NCBI GenBank assembly: GCA_021782295.1
Contig: JAJXVC010000136.1
Coordinates: forward strand, 1-5,511
Length of the DNA: 5,511 nt
Direction: 5' to 3'
Origin: a bacterium
GTDB lineage: Bacteria > Eremiobacterota > Eremiobacteria > Baltobacterales > Baltobacteraceae
The notes beneath the pieces are model-generated. The model searched no databases. It saw only the letters and a list, made by a program, of their open reading frames with translations, and was not told the DNA's origin. How positions within the stretch are numbered: the first letter of the stretch is position 1; every line of letters starts with the position of its first letter. The position numbers and the translations under genes are program-made. Of this stretch, positions 1 through 5,448 are shown piece after piece.

Positions 1-686
1 TGTTCATCGCCTACCTCGGTGCGCGCATCGGTGCGAAATTACGGATCGTCCCGCTCCCGCCCTCACTGGTCTCGGGGCTCTCACCGAAGGTCCTCGATAC
101 CTCAGTCATCGTCGACGGACGCATCGTTGAAGCGATCAAAAGCGGCTTTCTTGAAGGGCCGTTCGTGCTGCCGCGCTTCGTCCTGCGCGAGCTTCAACAG
201 ATCGCCGATTCGGCCGATGCGCTCAAGCGCGCACGCGGTCGTCGCGGCCTCGATGTCCTCGGGCGTCTGCAGGAAGTCGCGGGTCTTGAAGTCGTCGATC
301 GCGATTATCCCGAGCTTGCCCCCGGGAACGTCGATGCAAAACTCGTGCGCTACGCGCGCGAGTTCGGCGCGAAGCTCGTCACCAACGATTACAACCTGCA
401 GCGCGTCGCGCGCGTCGAGAATGTCCTCACGCTCAATCTGCACGAGTTAACGGCGGCGCTCAAACCCGTCGTGCTTCCAGGTGAGGAGATGCGCGTGCAT
501 GTCGTGCGCGAAGGGAAGGAGGCGCATCAAGGCGTTGCCTATCTCGACGATGGCACGATGGTCGTCGTCGAACGCGGGCGACGTCATCTCGGCGACCGAC
601 TCGACGTCATCGTGACCAGCGTTCTGCAAACCGTCACCGGCCGGATGATCTTTGCTCGCCCGAAGGGTGAAGAGGGCGAGGAGTGA
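1..686 (+). CDS. yacL: YacL-type PIN/TRAM domain protein, 5'-truncated by the window edge
   Basis: The reading frame is open from the left edge (first full codon at 3) and gives 227 residues before TGA at 684-686. I see a PIN domain from about visible residue 29. It starts with LDTSVIVDGR (D32, D38), followed by RELQQIAD (E63), VDAKLV (D111) and TNDYN (D129), the spaced acidic residues of PIN metal-binding sites. From about 152 a TRAM domain follows, including LPGEEM, GVAYLDDGTMVVVE and a VTSVLQT..GRMIFA ending. This PIN-TRAM order and wording closely match Bacillus YacL as I remember it. Family members carry N-terminal membrane helices; here only FIAYLGARIG, probably the end of the last helix, remains, so most of the N-terminus is off-window. 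It is presumably a membrane-anchored nuclease-fold protein whose substrate cannot be read from sequence. The stop overlaps the ispD start by one base. Family call is firm; nuclease activity is inference. Confidence 0.9.
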   Translation, partial: FIAYLGARIGAKLRIVPLPPSLVSGLSPKVLDTSVIVDGRIVEAIKSGFLEGPFVLPRFVLRELQQIADSADALKRARGRRGLDVLGRLQEVAGLEVVDRDYPELAPGNVDAKLVRYAREFGAKLVTNDYNLQRVARVENVLTLNLHELTAALKPVVLPGEEMRVHVVREGKEAHQGVAYLDDGTMVVVERGRRHLGDRLDVIVTSVLQTVTGRMIFARPKGEEGEE

Positions 687-1387
687 TGCGCTGGGCTGCG
701 TTAGTCGTCGCGGCGGGCGAAGGGCGGCGTTTCGGTGGGTTCAAGCAACTCATTGAGATCGCCGGGCGCCCGATGCTTGCGTGGTCGCTCGATGCGCTCG
801 CCGCTGTTGCCGCATTCGATCTCGTCGCCGTCGTGACGGCGCCGGAGGTCTTCGACGATGTCGAACGCGTTGCACGGCCGATCCTCGGCGAACGGCTGCT
901 GCCGTTGGTCGCCGGCGGAGCGACGCGCCAGGAGAGCGTCCGGAACGGATTGCGCTCCCTCGGCGGGCGCTGCGATGCGGTCGCCATTCACGATGGCGCG
1001 CGACCCTGCGTGCGAACGGAGGATATTCTTGCCGGGATGCGCGAGATTGCGCCGGGACGAGCGGCGTTGCTGGCAGCGCGCATCGTCGATACGTTAAAAC
1101 AGACAGAGGAAGGATCGACGGTGGTTCGCGCGACGTTCCCTCGCGAAAATATGTGGGCGGCACAGACGCCGCAATTCGCAACCTATGCCGACCTTGCGGC
1201 AGCGCACGAACATGCATTGCAGGCCGGTACCGAGGTGACCGATGATATCGCGTTGTTGGAAGCGAGCGGCGTCCTCTGCGCCGTCGTGCCGTCGACGGCG
1301 GAAAACCTGAAGGTGACGCAGCAGCCCGATCGCGAGCTCGCAGCAGCGATTCTTGCCGCGCGCATGCAGCATGCGGAGCGCCCGTGA
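686..1387 (+). CDS. ispD: 2-C-methyl-D-erythritol 4-phosphate cytidylyltransferase
   Basis: IspD transfers CMP from CTP to methylerythritol phosphate, the third step of the MEP isoprenoid pathway, in the cytoplasm. The 233-residue product has the family's usual length. Visible motifs: N-terminal nucleotide-binding AAGEGRRFGGFKQ (R15 and K20 align with E. coli R20 and K27), AGGATRQESVRNGL (77-90), IHDGARP (D103, R106), VDTLKQ (T136), R153 just before MWAAQTPQ, TDDIALLE, and ENLKVT (K209, matching E. coli K213). All catalytic positions I can place are present. I start at ATG 686, which overlaps the upstream TGA (TGATG); GTG at 683 is an alternative adding one residue. A purine-rich GAGGGCGAGGAG at 672-683 serves as ribosome-binding site. 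The end overlaps ispF by one base, so the two MEP genes are adjacent but not fused. Confidence 0.96.
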   Translation: MRWAALVVAAGEGRRFGGFKQLIEIAGRPMLAWSLDALAAVAAFDLVAVVTAPEVFDDVERVARPILGERLLPLVAGGATRQESVRNGLRSLGGRCDAVAIHDGARPCVRTEDILAGMREIAPGRAALLAARIVDTLKQTEEGSTVVRATFPRENMWAAQTPQFATYADLAAAHEHALQAGTEVTDDIALLEASGVLCAVVPSTAENLKVTQQPDRELAAAILAARMQHAERP

Positions 1388-1869
1388 TGATGCGCGTGGG
1401 GCACGGTTTTGACGCTCACCGGCTCGTCGAGGGGCGATCCCTGATCCTCGGCGGTGTAGCGATTCCCTTCGAGCGCGGGGCGCTCGGGCACTCCGACGCC
1501 GATACGCTCGCGCATGCGGTCGCCGACGCGCTGCTCGGTTCGCTCGCCCTCGGCGACCTGGGCGCGCATTTTCCCGATAGCGACGAGCGCTGGAAGGGCG
1601 CGGATTCGTTAGGATTATTGGCGGCCTGCGTCGCGCTCGTTCGCGAACGCGGCTATCGGGTCGGCAATATCGATGCGACGATCGTCGTAGAGCGGCCGCG
1701 GCTCGCAGCGTACACGGAGCAGATGCGCTGCAACCTTGCCGCGCGATGCGGCGTCGATGCAAGTGCCGTGAGTGTAAAAGCAAAAAGCAGCGAGGGTATG
1801 GGGTACACCGGTGACGGTACCGGGATAGCCGCCTATGCCGTCGCGACCGTGGAACAGGTCGCGCCGTGA
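1387..1869 (+). CDS. ispF: 2-C-methyl-D-erythritol 2,4-cyclodiphosphate synthase
   Basis: IspF cyclises CDP-methylerythritol phosphate to the 2,4-cyclodiphosphate, releasing CMP (MEP pathway step 5); the family works as a trimer with active sites between subunits. The 160-residue product matches the usual length. Metal ligands are present: GHGFDAHRL (D9, H11) and LGHSDAD (H35 region), with HFPDSD..WKGADS (61-74) forming the flexible substrate loop, VERPRL, and the C-terminal EGMGYTGDGTGIAAYAV. The nucleotide-binding strand reads VKAKSSE rather than the common VKATTTE, a conservative variation. ATG 1387 is chosen because it overlaps the ispD TGA by one base (TGATGATG) and has GGAG at 1375-1378, 8 nt upstream; GTG 1384 and ATG 1390 are possible. 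Its own TGA overlaps the next start (GTGA). Confidence 0.96.
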   Translation: MMRVGHGFDAHRLVEGRSLILGGVAIPFERGALGHSDADTLAHAVADALLGSLALGDLGAHFPDSDERWKGADSLGLLAACVALVRERGYRVGNIDATIVVERPRLAAYTEQMRCNLAARCGVDASAVSVKAKSSEGMGYTGDGTGIAAYAVATVEQVAP

Positions 1870-2411
1870 AGCCGAACGTGTCGGCGCTCGCGCGTCGGAT
1901 GCAGGAGTGGGGATTCTTGGAGAGCCCGGCTCCCGATGCGGCGTATCGTTGGATCGAGACCTTTCTCGAAGCGTACGGCGAGCGCGTCGCCGATCTCGAC
2001 AATGCGCGACCGCTCGTGCTTGCGCTGCGTGCGGAATCATGCATCGTTCCGGCGCTCGAACTCGAACGCTTACGTTCGCGTGAAGTGCTGTTTTTTCTCG
2101 ATGCGGTCGCGCAATACGTCGACGCGCAACCGGAGTTGCGTGGGCTCGCGCTCGCGCACGATCTGCCGACGATCGGTGAGGAGTTCGGCCTCGCTGCCGA
2201 AGATGCCGTCGACAGCGTTCGCATGGCGCTTACCGGGCTGCGCGACGGTGTCCCGCTCGAGCTGCTCTTTCCATTGCTCGGCCACGATCGGATCATGATC
2301 CGGATCGGTGCGATCAACGCGCGGCTTCTCCACGGACGCGGTTTAGAGCCGATCGCGTACGGCCCCGACGGGTCGCCCTTCGAACCGATTCATGGGAAGC
2401 GTCCGGAATAG
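1866..2411 (+). CDS. Stand-alone GltX C-terminal (anticodon-binding) domain-like protein
   Basis: The protein has 181 residues and no recognisable catalytic motif: no HIGH and no KMSKS-type loop, and it is about 300 residues shorter than glutamyl-tRNA synthetase. Yet its whole length reads like the GltX anticodon-binding region. An opening RRMQEWGFLES and AYRWIETFLEAYGERVADL resemble the helix where GltX has 'lkeRakTLaEL'. Residues 104-124 end in VRMALTG, matching the GltX 'PLRVALTG' signature, and PLELLFPLLGHDRIMIRI (130-147) matches 'pgLFEvlalLGkervLaRi'. Residues 157-181 form a proline- and glycine-rich tail beyond the usual GltX end. It sits between ispF and cysE, exactly where Firmicutes carry gltX. 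The GTG start overlaps the ispF stop (GTGA); a weak GGAACAGG lies 8 nt upstream. It could be one half of a split GluRS, a tRNA-binding accessory protein, or a relic. The resemblance is from memory of the family, not from an alignment. Confidence 0.7.
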   Translation: MKPNVSALARRMQEWGFLESPAPDAAYRWIETFLEAYGERVADLDNARPLVLALRAESCIVPALELERLRSREVLFFLDAVAQYVDAQPELRGLALAHDLPTIGEEFGLAAEDAVDSVRMALTGLRDGVPLELLFPLLGHDRIMIRIGAINARLLHGRGLEPIAYGPDGSPFEPIHGKRPE

Positions 2412-3092
2412 ATGCGATTACTGCAAAAAATAGCGGCGGATTTTCGCGCTCCGCTGGAGCGCGATCCCGCGGTGCGCGGACCGATCGACGTCCTCCTCTC
2501 GTATCCCGGTTTTCACGCGCTTCTCGCGCATCGCTTCATACACGTCTTGCATCGCTGGCGCATCCCGCTGCTTCCGCGTTGGTTTGCGCACATCGTTCGC
2601 TTTCTCACGGGAATCGAAATCCATCCCGGGGCGACCATTGGGAATGGTGTGTTCATCGATCACGGCATGGGCGTCGTCATCGGCGAGACGGCAGAGGTCG
2701 GCGATGGATGCACGATCTACCAGGGTGTCACGCTCGGCGGCACGAGTCTTTCGCACGGCAAGCGCCATCCGACGCTTGCAGCAAACGTCGTGGTCGGCGT
2801 CAACGCCGCCGTTCTCGGCGCGATTACCGTCGGTGAGAATAGCAAGATCGGCGGCGGCTCGATCGTCGTTCGCGACGTTCCCGCCAACGCCGTGGTCGTC
2901 GGTGTACCCGGACGCATCGTCTTTATCGACGGCGAACCGGTACGCGACAAGGGCGAACTTCCGCGTGTCGTGATGCCGGATCCCGATGCGGTGCAGATCG
3001 CACAGCTGCAGACACATGTAGCGCAACTTGAGGGGCGCCTCCGGGCGCTCGAACGCTCGCAAGGAAACGACGATGCCGCTGCAGCTCTATAA
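2412..3092 (+). CDS. cysE: Serine O-acetyltransferase, short form with coiled-coil tail
   Basis: CysE acetylates L-serine with acetyl-CoA to O-acetylserine, the precursor that cysteine synthase turns into cysteine. The 226-residue product lacks the long N-terminal helical domain of the E. coli enzyme, as in the EpsC/SrpH-like short type. The N-terminal part has DPAVRGPIDVLLSYPGFHALLAHR (18-41), a family hallmark. A left-handed beta-helix of hexapeptide repeats follows (about 67-170), with FIDHGMGVVIGETA (catalytic D83/H84), TLGGTS, KRHP (H119) and AGVP-like VGVPGRIV. Residues about 192-216 (AVQIAQLQTHVAQLEGRLRALE) form a predicted short coiled coil, likely for oligomerisation. ATG 2412 follows the preceding TAG without a gap; GGAA at 2405-2408 is very close, GGGAAG at 2394-2399 rather distant. 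The last 20 nt overlap cysS, coupling cysteine synthesis with its charging. Confidence 0.95.
   Translation: MRLLQKIAADFRAPLERDPAVRGPIDVLLSYPGFHALLAHRFIHVLHRWRIPLLPRWFAHIVRFLTGIEIHPGATIGNGVFIDHGMGVVIGETAEVGDGCTIYQGVTLGGTSLSHGKRHPTLAANVVVGVNAAVLGAITVGENSKIGGGSIVVRDVPANAVVVGVPGRIVFIDGEPVRDKGELPRVVMPDPDAVQIAQLQTHVAQLEGRLRALERSQGNDDAAAAL
3061..3065 (+). promoter_or_regulatory. Ribosome-binding site of cysS
   Basis: AAGGA lies 7 nt upstream of ATG 3073, inside the end of cysE. It decides the cysS start: the frame stays open back to 3028, but the extension would only add residues absent from the family, whereas MPLQLYNTRT is the expected CysS beginning. Confidence 0.75.
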
Positions 3093-4530
3093 CACGCGCA
3101 CCCGCCGGGTCGAAACGTTTCAACCGCGCCGCGACGGGCAGATCTCGATCTATGTCTGCGGGTTAACCCCCTCGGCGCAAGCGCATCTCGGGCACGCGCG
3201 TTCGTTTCTCTTTTTCGATCTCTTACGCCGCTATCTCGCGTTCTCGGGATATCGGGTCACCTACGTGCAGAACGTCACCGATATCGACGATCGGAGCATC
3301 GAGGCCGCACATCGGCTCGGCGTCTCGTGGCGCGAGATCGTTGCCGGATATTATGCCGAGTTCAAACGGTCGATGGCGCGGCTGGGCGTGCGCGAACCTG
3401 ACAAAGAGCCCTATGCGACCGACTTTATTCCGCAGATTCGCGAAACGATCTCTGCGTTGATCGAGCGCGGTTACGCCTATGTCGCGAGCGACGGTATCTA
3501 CTACCGCGTCGGAAAGTTCGCCGGCTACGGCCTGCTCTCCAATCGCAATATCGCCGAGCTCGAAGCCGGCGCACGCATCGAGATCGACGAGGCAAAAGAA
3601 GAAGCACTCGATTTCGCGCTCTGGAAATTCGCAAAACCCGGCGAACCGCATTGGCCGTTCGAACCCTACGGCGATGGGCGGCCTGGGTGGCATATCGAAT
3701 GTTCGGCGATGTCGCATGCGCTGCTCGACCCCGAGGGAACGGGGTTCGATATTCACGGCGGTGGGGCCGACCTGATCTTCCCGCATCACGAAAACGAGAT
3801 CGCGCAGAGCGAGCCGTTGATGGCGCGCCCGCCGATGGCGAACTTCTGGCTGCACGGCGGTCTTTTGTTATTCGACAATCGCAAAATGAGTAAATCACTC
3901 GGCAATTTCGAACCCTTGAGCGACGTACTCGATCGGTACGACCCGCAGGCGATCCGGTTGCTTTTTTTGCGAACCGGCTACGGGAAGGTGATGAACTTTA
4001 CCGAGGAGGCGATGGCGGGAGCGGTCGCAACCCTCGAGCGCTTGCGACGCGACTATCGCGCCCTGCACGAAGCTGCAGCGGGAGTCGACGGCAGCGCTAC
4101 CGCGGGCGGCGCGTTAACCGCGCGCATCGTCGAGGCGCTCGACGATGATATGAACACCGCAGCGGCGTTGCGCGAGGTGCTTGCCGCCGCGAGCGCACCG
4201 CTGGAGGGCGATGCGCGGGCGCGCTTGAGCGAACTGCGGAGTCTTCTGCATTTGTTGGGGCTCGAACCCGACGATCGCTGGCTCGCCGATCCGAAGGAAC
4301 TTCCGCTCCCCGAGGATCTTGCGTACGCGCTGCGCCGCGAGATCGGGGAGCCGTGGCTCGATGGAGTCGACGAAGCGCACTCCGCACTCGAGCGCGTCAT
4401 CTCCGAACGGCTCACCGCTCGAACGAACAAAGATTGGTCGCGGAGCGATCGACTTCGCGATGCGCTTGCACGTTGCGGCATCGAAATTCAAGATGGGAAG
4501 GAAGGCTCGACATGGAGCGTCGTCCGATAA
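3073..4530 (+). CDS. cysS: Cysteinyl-tRNA synthetase with atypical HIGH region
   Basis: This class I aminoacyl-tRNA synthetase attaches cysteine to tRNA-Cys. The 485-residue length is full for CysS and too long and complete for its paralogue MshC. Order: Rossmann catalytic core with HLGH at 38-41 and YVQNVTDIDD (64-73), GWHIECS (205-211), FDIHGGGADLIFPHHENE (225-242), KMSKS at 271-275, then a helical DALR-type domain (EALDDDMNTAAAL, 354-366) and a C-terminal anticodon-side segment (NKDWSRSDRLRDAL, then EIQDGKEGSTW). Zinc ligands expected for CysS are all there: C29, C210, H238, E242. Oddity: the segment after C29 reads CGLTPSAQAHLGHA where CysS normally has CGPTVYDxxHIGHA, so the usual P, V, Y and D are replaced. 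Start ATG 3073 is supported by AAGGA and overlaps cysE by 20 nt; the end overlaps rlmB by 19 nt. Confidence 0.95.
   Translation: MPLQLYNTRTRRVETFQPRRDGQISIYVCGLTPSAQAHLGHARSFLFFDLLRRYLAFSGYRVTYVQNVTDIDDRSIEAAHRLGVSWREIVAGYYAEFKRSMARLGVREPDKEPYATDFIPQIRETISALIERGYAYVASDGIYYRVGKFAGYGLLSNRNIAELEAGARIEIDEAKEEALDFALWKFAKPGEPHWPFEPYGDGRPGWHIECSAMSHALLDPEGTGFDIHGGGADLIFPHHENEIAQSEPLMARPPMANFWLHGGLLLFDNRKMSKSLGNFEPLSDVLDRYDPQAIRLLFLRTGYGKVMNFTEEAMAGAVATLERLRRDYRALHEAAAGVDGSATAGGALTARIVEALDDDMNTAAALREVLAAASAPLEGDARARLSELRSLLHLLGLEPDDRWLADPKELPLPEDLAYALRREIGEPWLDGVDEAHSALERVISERLTARTNKDWSRSDRLRDALARCGIEIQDGKEGSTWSVVR
4498..4505 (+). promoter_or_regulatory. Ribosome-binding site of rlmB
   Basis: AAGGAAGG ends 6 nt before ATG 4512, within the cysS 3' end. 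It marks ATG 4512 as the rlmB start rather than the in-frame ATG at 4353, which would add 53 arginine-rich residues read out of frame from cysS. Confidence 0.75.
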
Positions 4531-5315
4531 ACCGAGGGCGGGGGAAAGCTCCCCTCGATTTCGATGATGTCATCTACGGTATTCACGCCGTCTCCGAGGC
4601 GCTCGAAGCCGGGGAAGAGATTTTGGCGCTGCACGTCGCAAGCGATCGTGCCCGCGATCCAGCGTTGCGCGCGCTGCTCTCCGCCGCTGAAGAACGAGGG
4701 CTGCGCGCGCGCTTTGAAGGACGCGATTTCTTCGCTCGCCTCCCATATAAAGCGCACCAGGGCGTCATTGCGCGTAGCGCACCGTTTCCGTATGTCGATA
4801 TCGAGGAGATGCTGACGCCGCGCGACGGCGAGCCGCTGCTCGTCGTCATTCTCGACCACCTCACCGATCCGCATAACGTCGGAGCGATCGTCCGTACCGC
4901 GGCGTGCATTGGGGCAAACGGGATCGTTTTGCCGGATCGTCGGAGTGCCGGCGTCAATGCGACGGTGCGCAAAGCCGCAGCAGGGGCGACCGCGCGCATA
5001 CCGATCGCCCAGGTGACCAATATCGCGCAAACGATCGCCGGGCTGAAGAAGCGCGGACTCTGGATCGCCGGAGCGGAGGCCGGGGAGGGGGCGCTCCCCA
5101 TGTACGATGTCGATCTCCGGCGCGATCTCGCGCTGGTCATCGGGGCGGAAGGGAGCGGGCTTGCCCCCCTGGTGGCGCGGAACTGCGACTTCCTCGTGAA
5201 GATTCCGATGCTCGCGGGGGTCGCCTCGCTCAACGCCTCGGTCGCGGCCGCGGTACTCCTCTACGAGGCCCACCGCCAGCGTCGCTCCCCAGGTGAGGCC
5301 GAGCACGAGCGCTAG
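4512..5315 (+). CDS. rlmB: 23S rRNA 2'-O-methyltransferase, SpoU/TrmH family (RlmB type)
   Basis: RlmB uses S-adenosylmethionine to methylate a guanosine 2'-OH in 23S rRNA (G2251 in E. coli numbering), near the peptidyl-transferase centre. The 267-residue product begins with a basic tail, MERRPINRGRGK, then an L30e-like RNA-recognition domain: IYGIHAVSEALEAGEE (21-36) to YKAHQGVIAR (79-88). The SpoU knot domain carries motif 1, ILDHLTDPHNVGAIVRTA (113-130, N122 and R128), motif 2, LVIGAEGSGL (208-217, E213), and motif 3, KIPMLAGVASLNASVAAAVLLYE (230-252, N241). All three are intact, so the enzyme looks active. In Firmicutes mrnC separates cysS from rlmB and yacP follows; here neither is present. 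Exact target specificity among SpoU relatives is inferred from the L30e domain and the context. It is the last gene of the unit, with no clear terminator after it. Confidence 0.92.
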   Translation: MERRPINRGRGKAPLDFDDVIYGIHAVSEALEAGEEILALHVASDRARDPALRALLSAAEERGLRARFEGRDFFARLPYKAHQGVIARSAPFPYVDIEEMLTPRDGEPLLVVILDHLTDPHNVGAIVRTAACIGANGIVLPDRRSAGVNATVRKAAAGATARIPIAQVTNIAQTIAGLKKRGLWIAGAEAGEGALPMYDVDLRRDLALVIGAEGSGLAPLVARNCDFLVKIPMLAGVASLNASVAAAVLLYEAHRQRRSPGEAEHER

Positions 5316-5342
5316 AAAATCGGGGCGATACGGCAAAAACGC

Positions 5343-5371
5343 TTGACGCTGGAGGGGAGCCCTCCTATACT
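5343..5371 (+). promoter_or_regulatory. Sigma-70-type promoter of the downstream gene
   Basis: TTGACG at 5343-5348 is one base from consensus -35; TATACT at 5366-5371 is one base from TATAAT. The spacer is exactly 17 bp. The predicted transcription start is about 5377-5379, leaving a leader of roughly 70 nt before ATG 5449. No other part of the window shows so good a match. The promoter is so strong for a high-GC genome that repression or other control seems likely. Confidence 0.8.
5351..5365. repeat. Inverted repeat inside the promoter spacer
   Basis: GGAGGG (5351-5356), GAG, CCCTCC (5360-5365): a perfect 6-bp inverted repeat with a 3-bp centre, ending immediately before the -10 hexamer. 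Its place between -35 and -10 is where repressor or MerR-type operators often lie. No regulator is visible, so function is inference. Confidence 0.6.
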
Positions 5372-5387
5372 GCGTCCCGTGCGACGC
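5372..5387. repeat. Inverted repeat across the predicted transcription start
   Basis: GCGTC (5372-5376), 6 nt, GACGC (5383-5387): a perfect 5-bp inverted repeat directly downstream of the -10 box. Such a place suits an operator; short GC-rich palindromes are also frequent by chance here. Confidence 0.4.
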
Positions 5388-5411
5388 GCTCGACGGGCTC
5401 CGGCCCGCGTC
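5383..5411 (+). promoter_or_regulatory. Possible leader-RNA hairpin
   Basis: Two foldings are possible. CGGGC (5394-5398) pairs with GCCCG (5403-5407) over a TCCG loop closed by C-G, a UNCG-type stable tetraloop. Alternatively GACGCG (5383-5388) pairs with CGCGTC (5406-5411), enclosing a GGC/GCC inner stem. There is no T-run, so it is not an intrinsic terminator; it could affect mRNA stability or translation. Confidence 0.4.
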
Positions 5412-5448
5412 ATGCGTCCACGCGTCCCAGACGAGGCAGATACCACCC

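Larger units (their letters stand above)
5316..5448 (+). other. 133-bp intergenic region, the only real gap in the window
   Basis: It separates the operon end (TAG 5313-5315) from the next start. I find no GC hairpin plus T-run terminator after rlmB, so read-through is possible. The region holds the promoter, inverted repeats and leader described separately. Confidence 0.7.

Noticed and set aside
19..450. Plus-strand open frame rich in Ser/Arg overlapping the PIN domain
   Set aside because: It is an out-of-frame shadow of the YacL-type gene, whose frame carries clear PIN motifs.
1094..2317. 407-residue open frame on the minus strand across ispD, ispF and the GltX-like gene
   Set aside because: It lies antisense to well-supported genes, is rich in Arg/Ser/Ala low-complexity sequence and shows no family motif; typical of high-GC antisense frames.
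3028..3072. N-terminal extension of cysS
   Set aside because: It adds 15 residues from the cysE tail in another frame, while ATG 3073 has AAGGA 7 nt upstream and starts with the normal CysS N-terminus.
3962..3968. T7 run in cysS (and T6 at 2091-2096) as possible slippage sites
   Set aside because: Both are explained by Leu-Phe codons (LLFLR, VLFFLD); the downstream frame is needed for the KMSKS-distal domains and no alternative frame makes sense.
4353..4511. N-terminal extension of rlmB from ATG 4353
   Set aside because: The added residues are an arginine-rich reading of cysS in another frame; ATG 4512 has a good ribosome-binding site and a family-like start.
3073..4530. MshC (mycothiol cysteine ligase) instead of CysS
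   Set aside because: Despite an MshC-like CGLTP start, the protein has full length, a KMSKS loop and a C-terminal DALR-type tRNA-binding part.
5316..5342. Terminator after rlmB
   Set aside because: No GC-rich hairpin followed by a T-run; only short A-runs are present.
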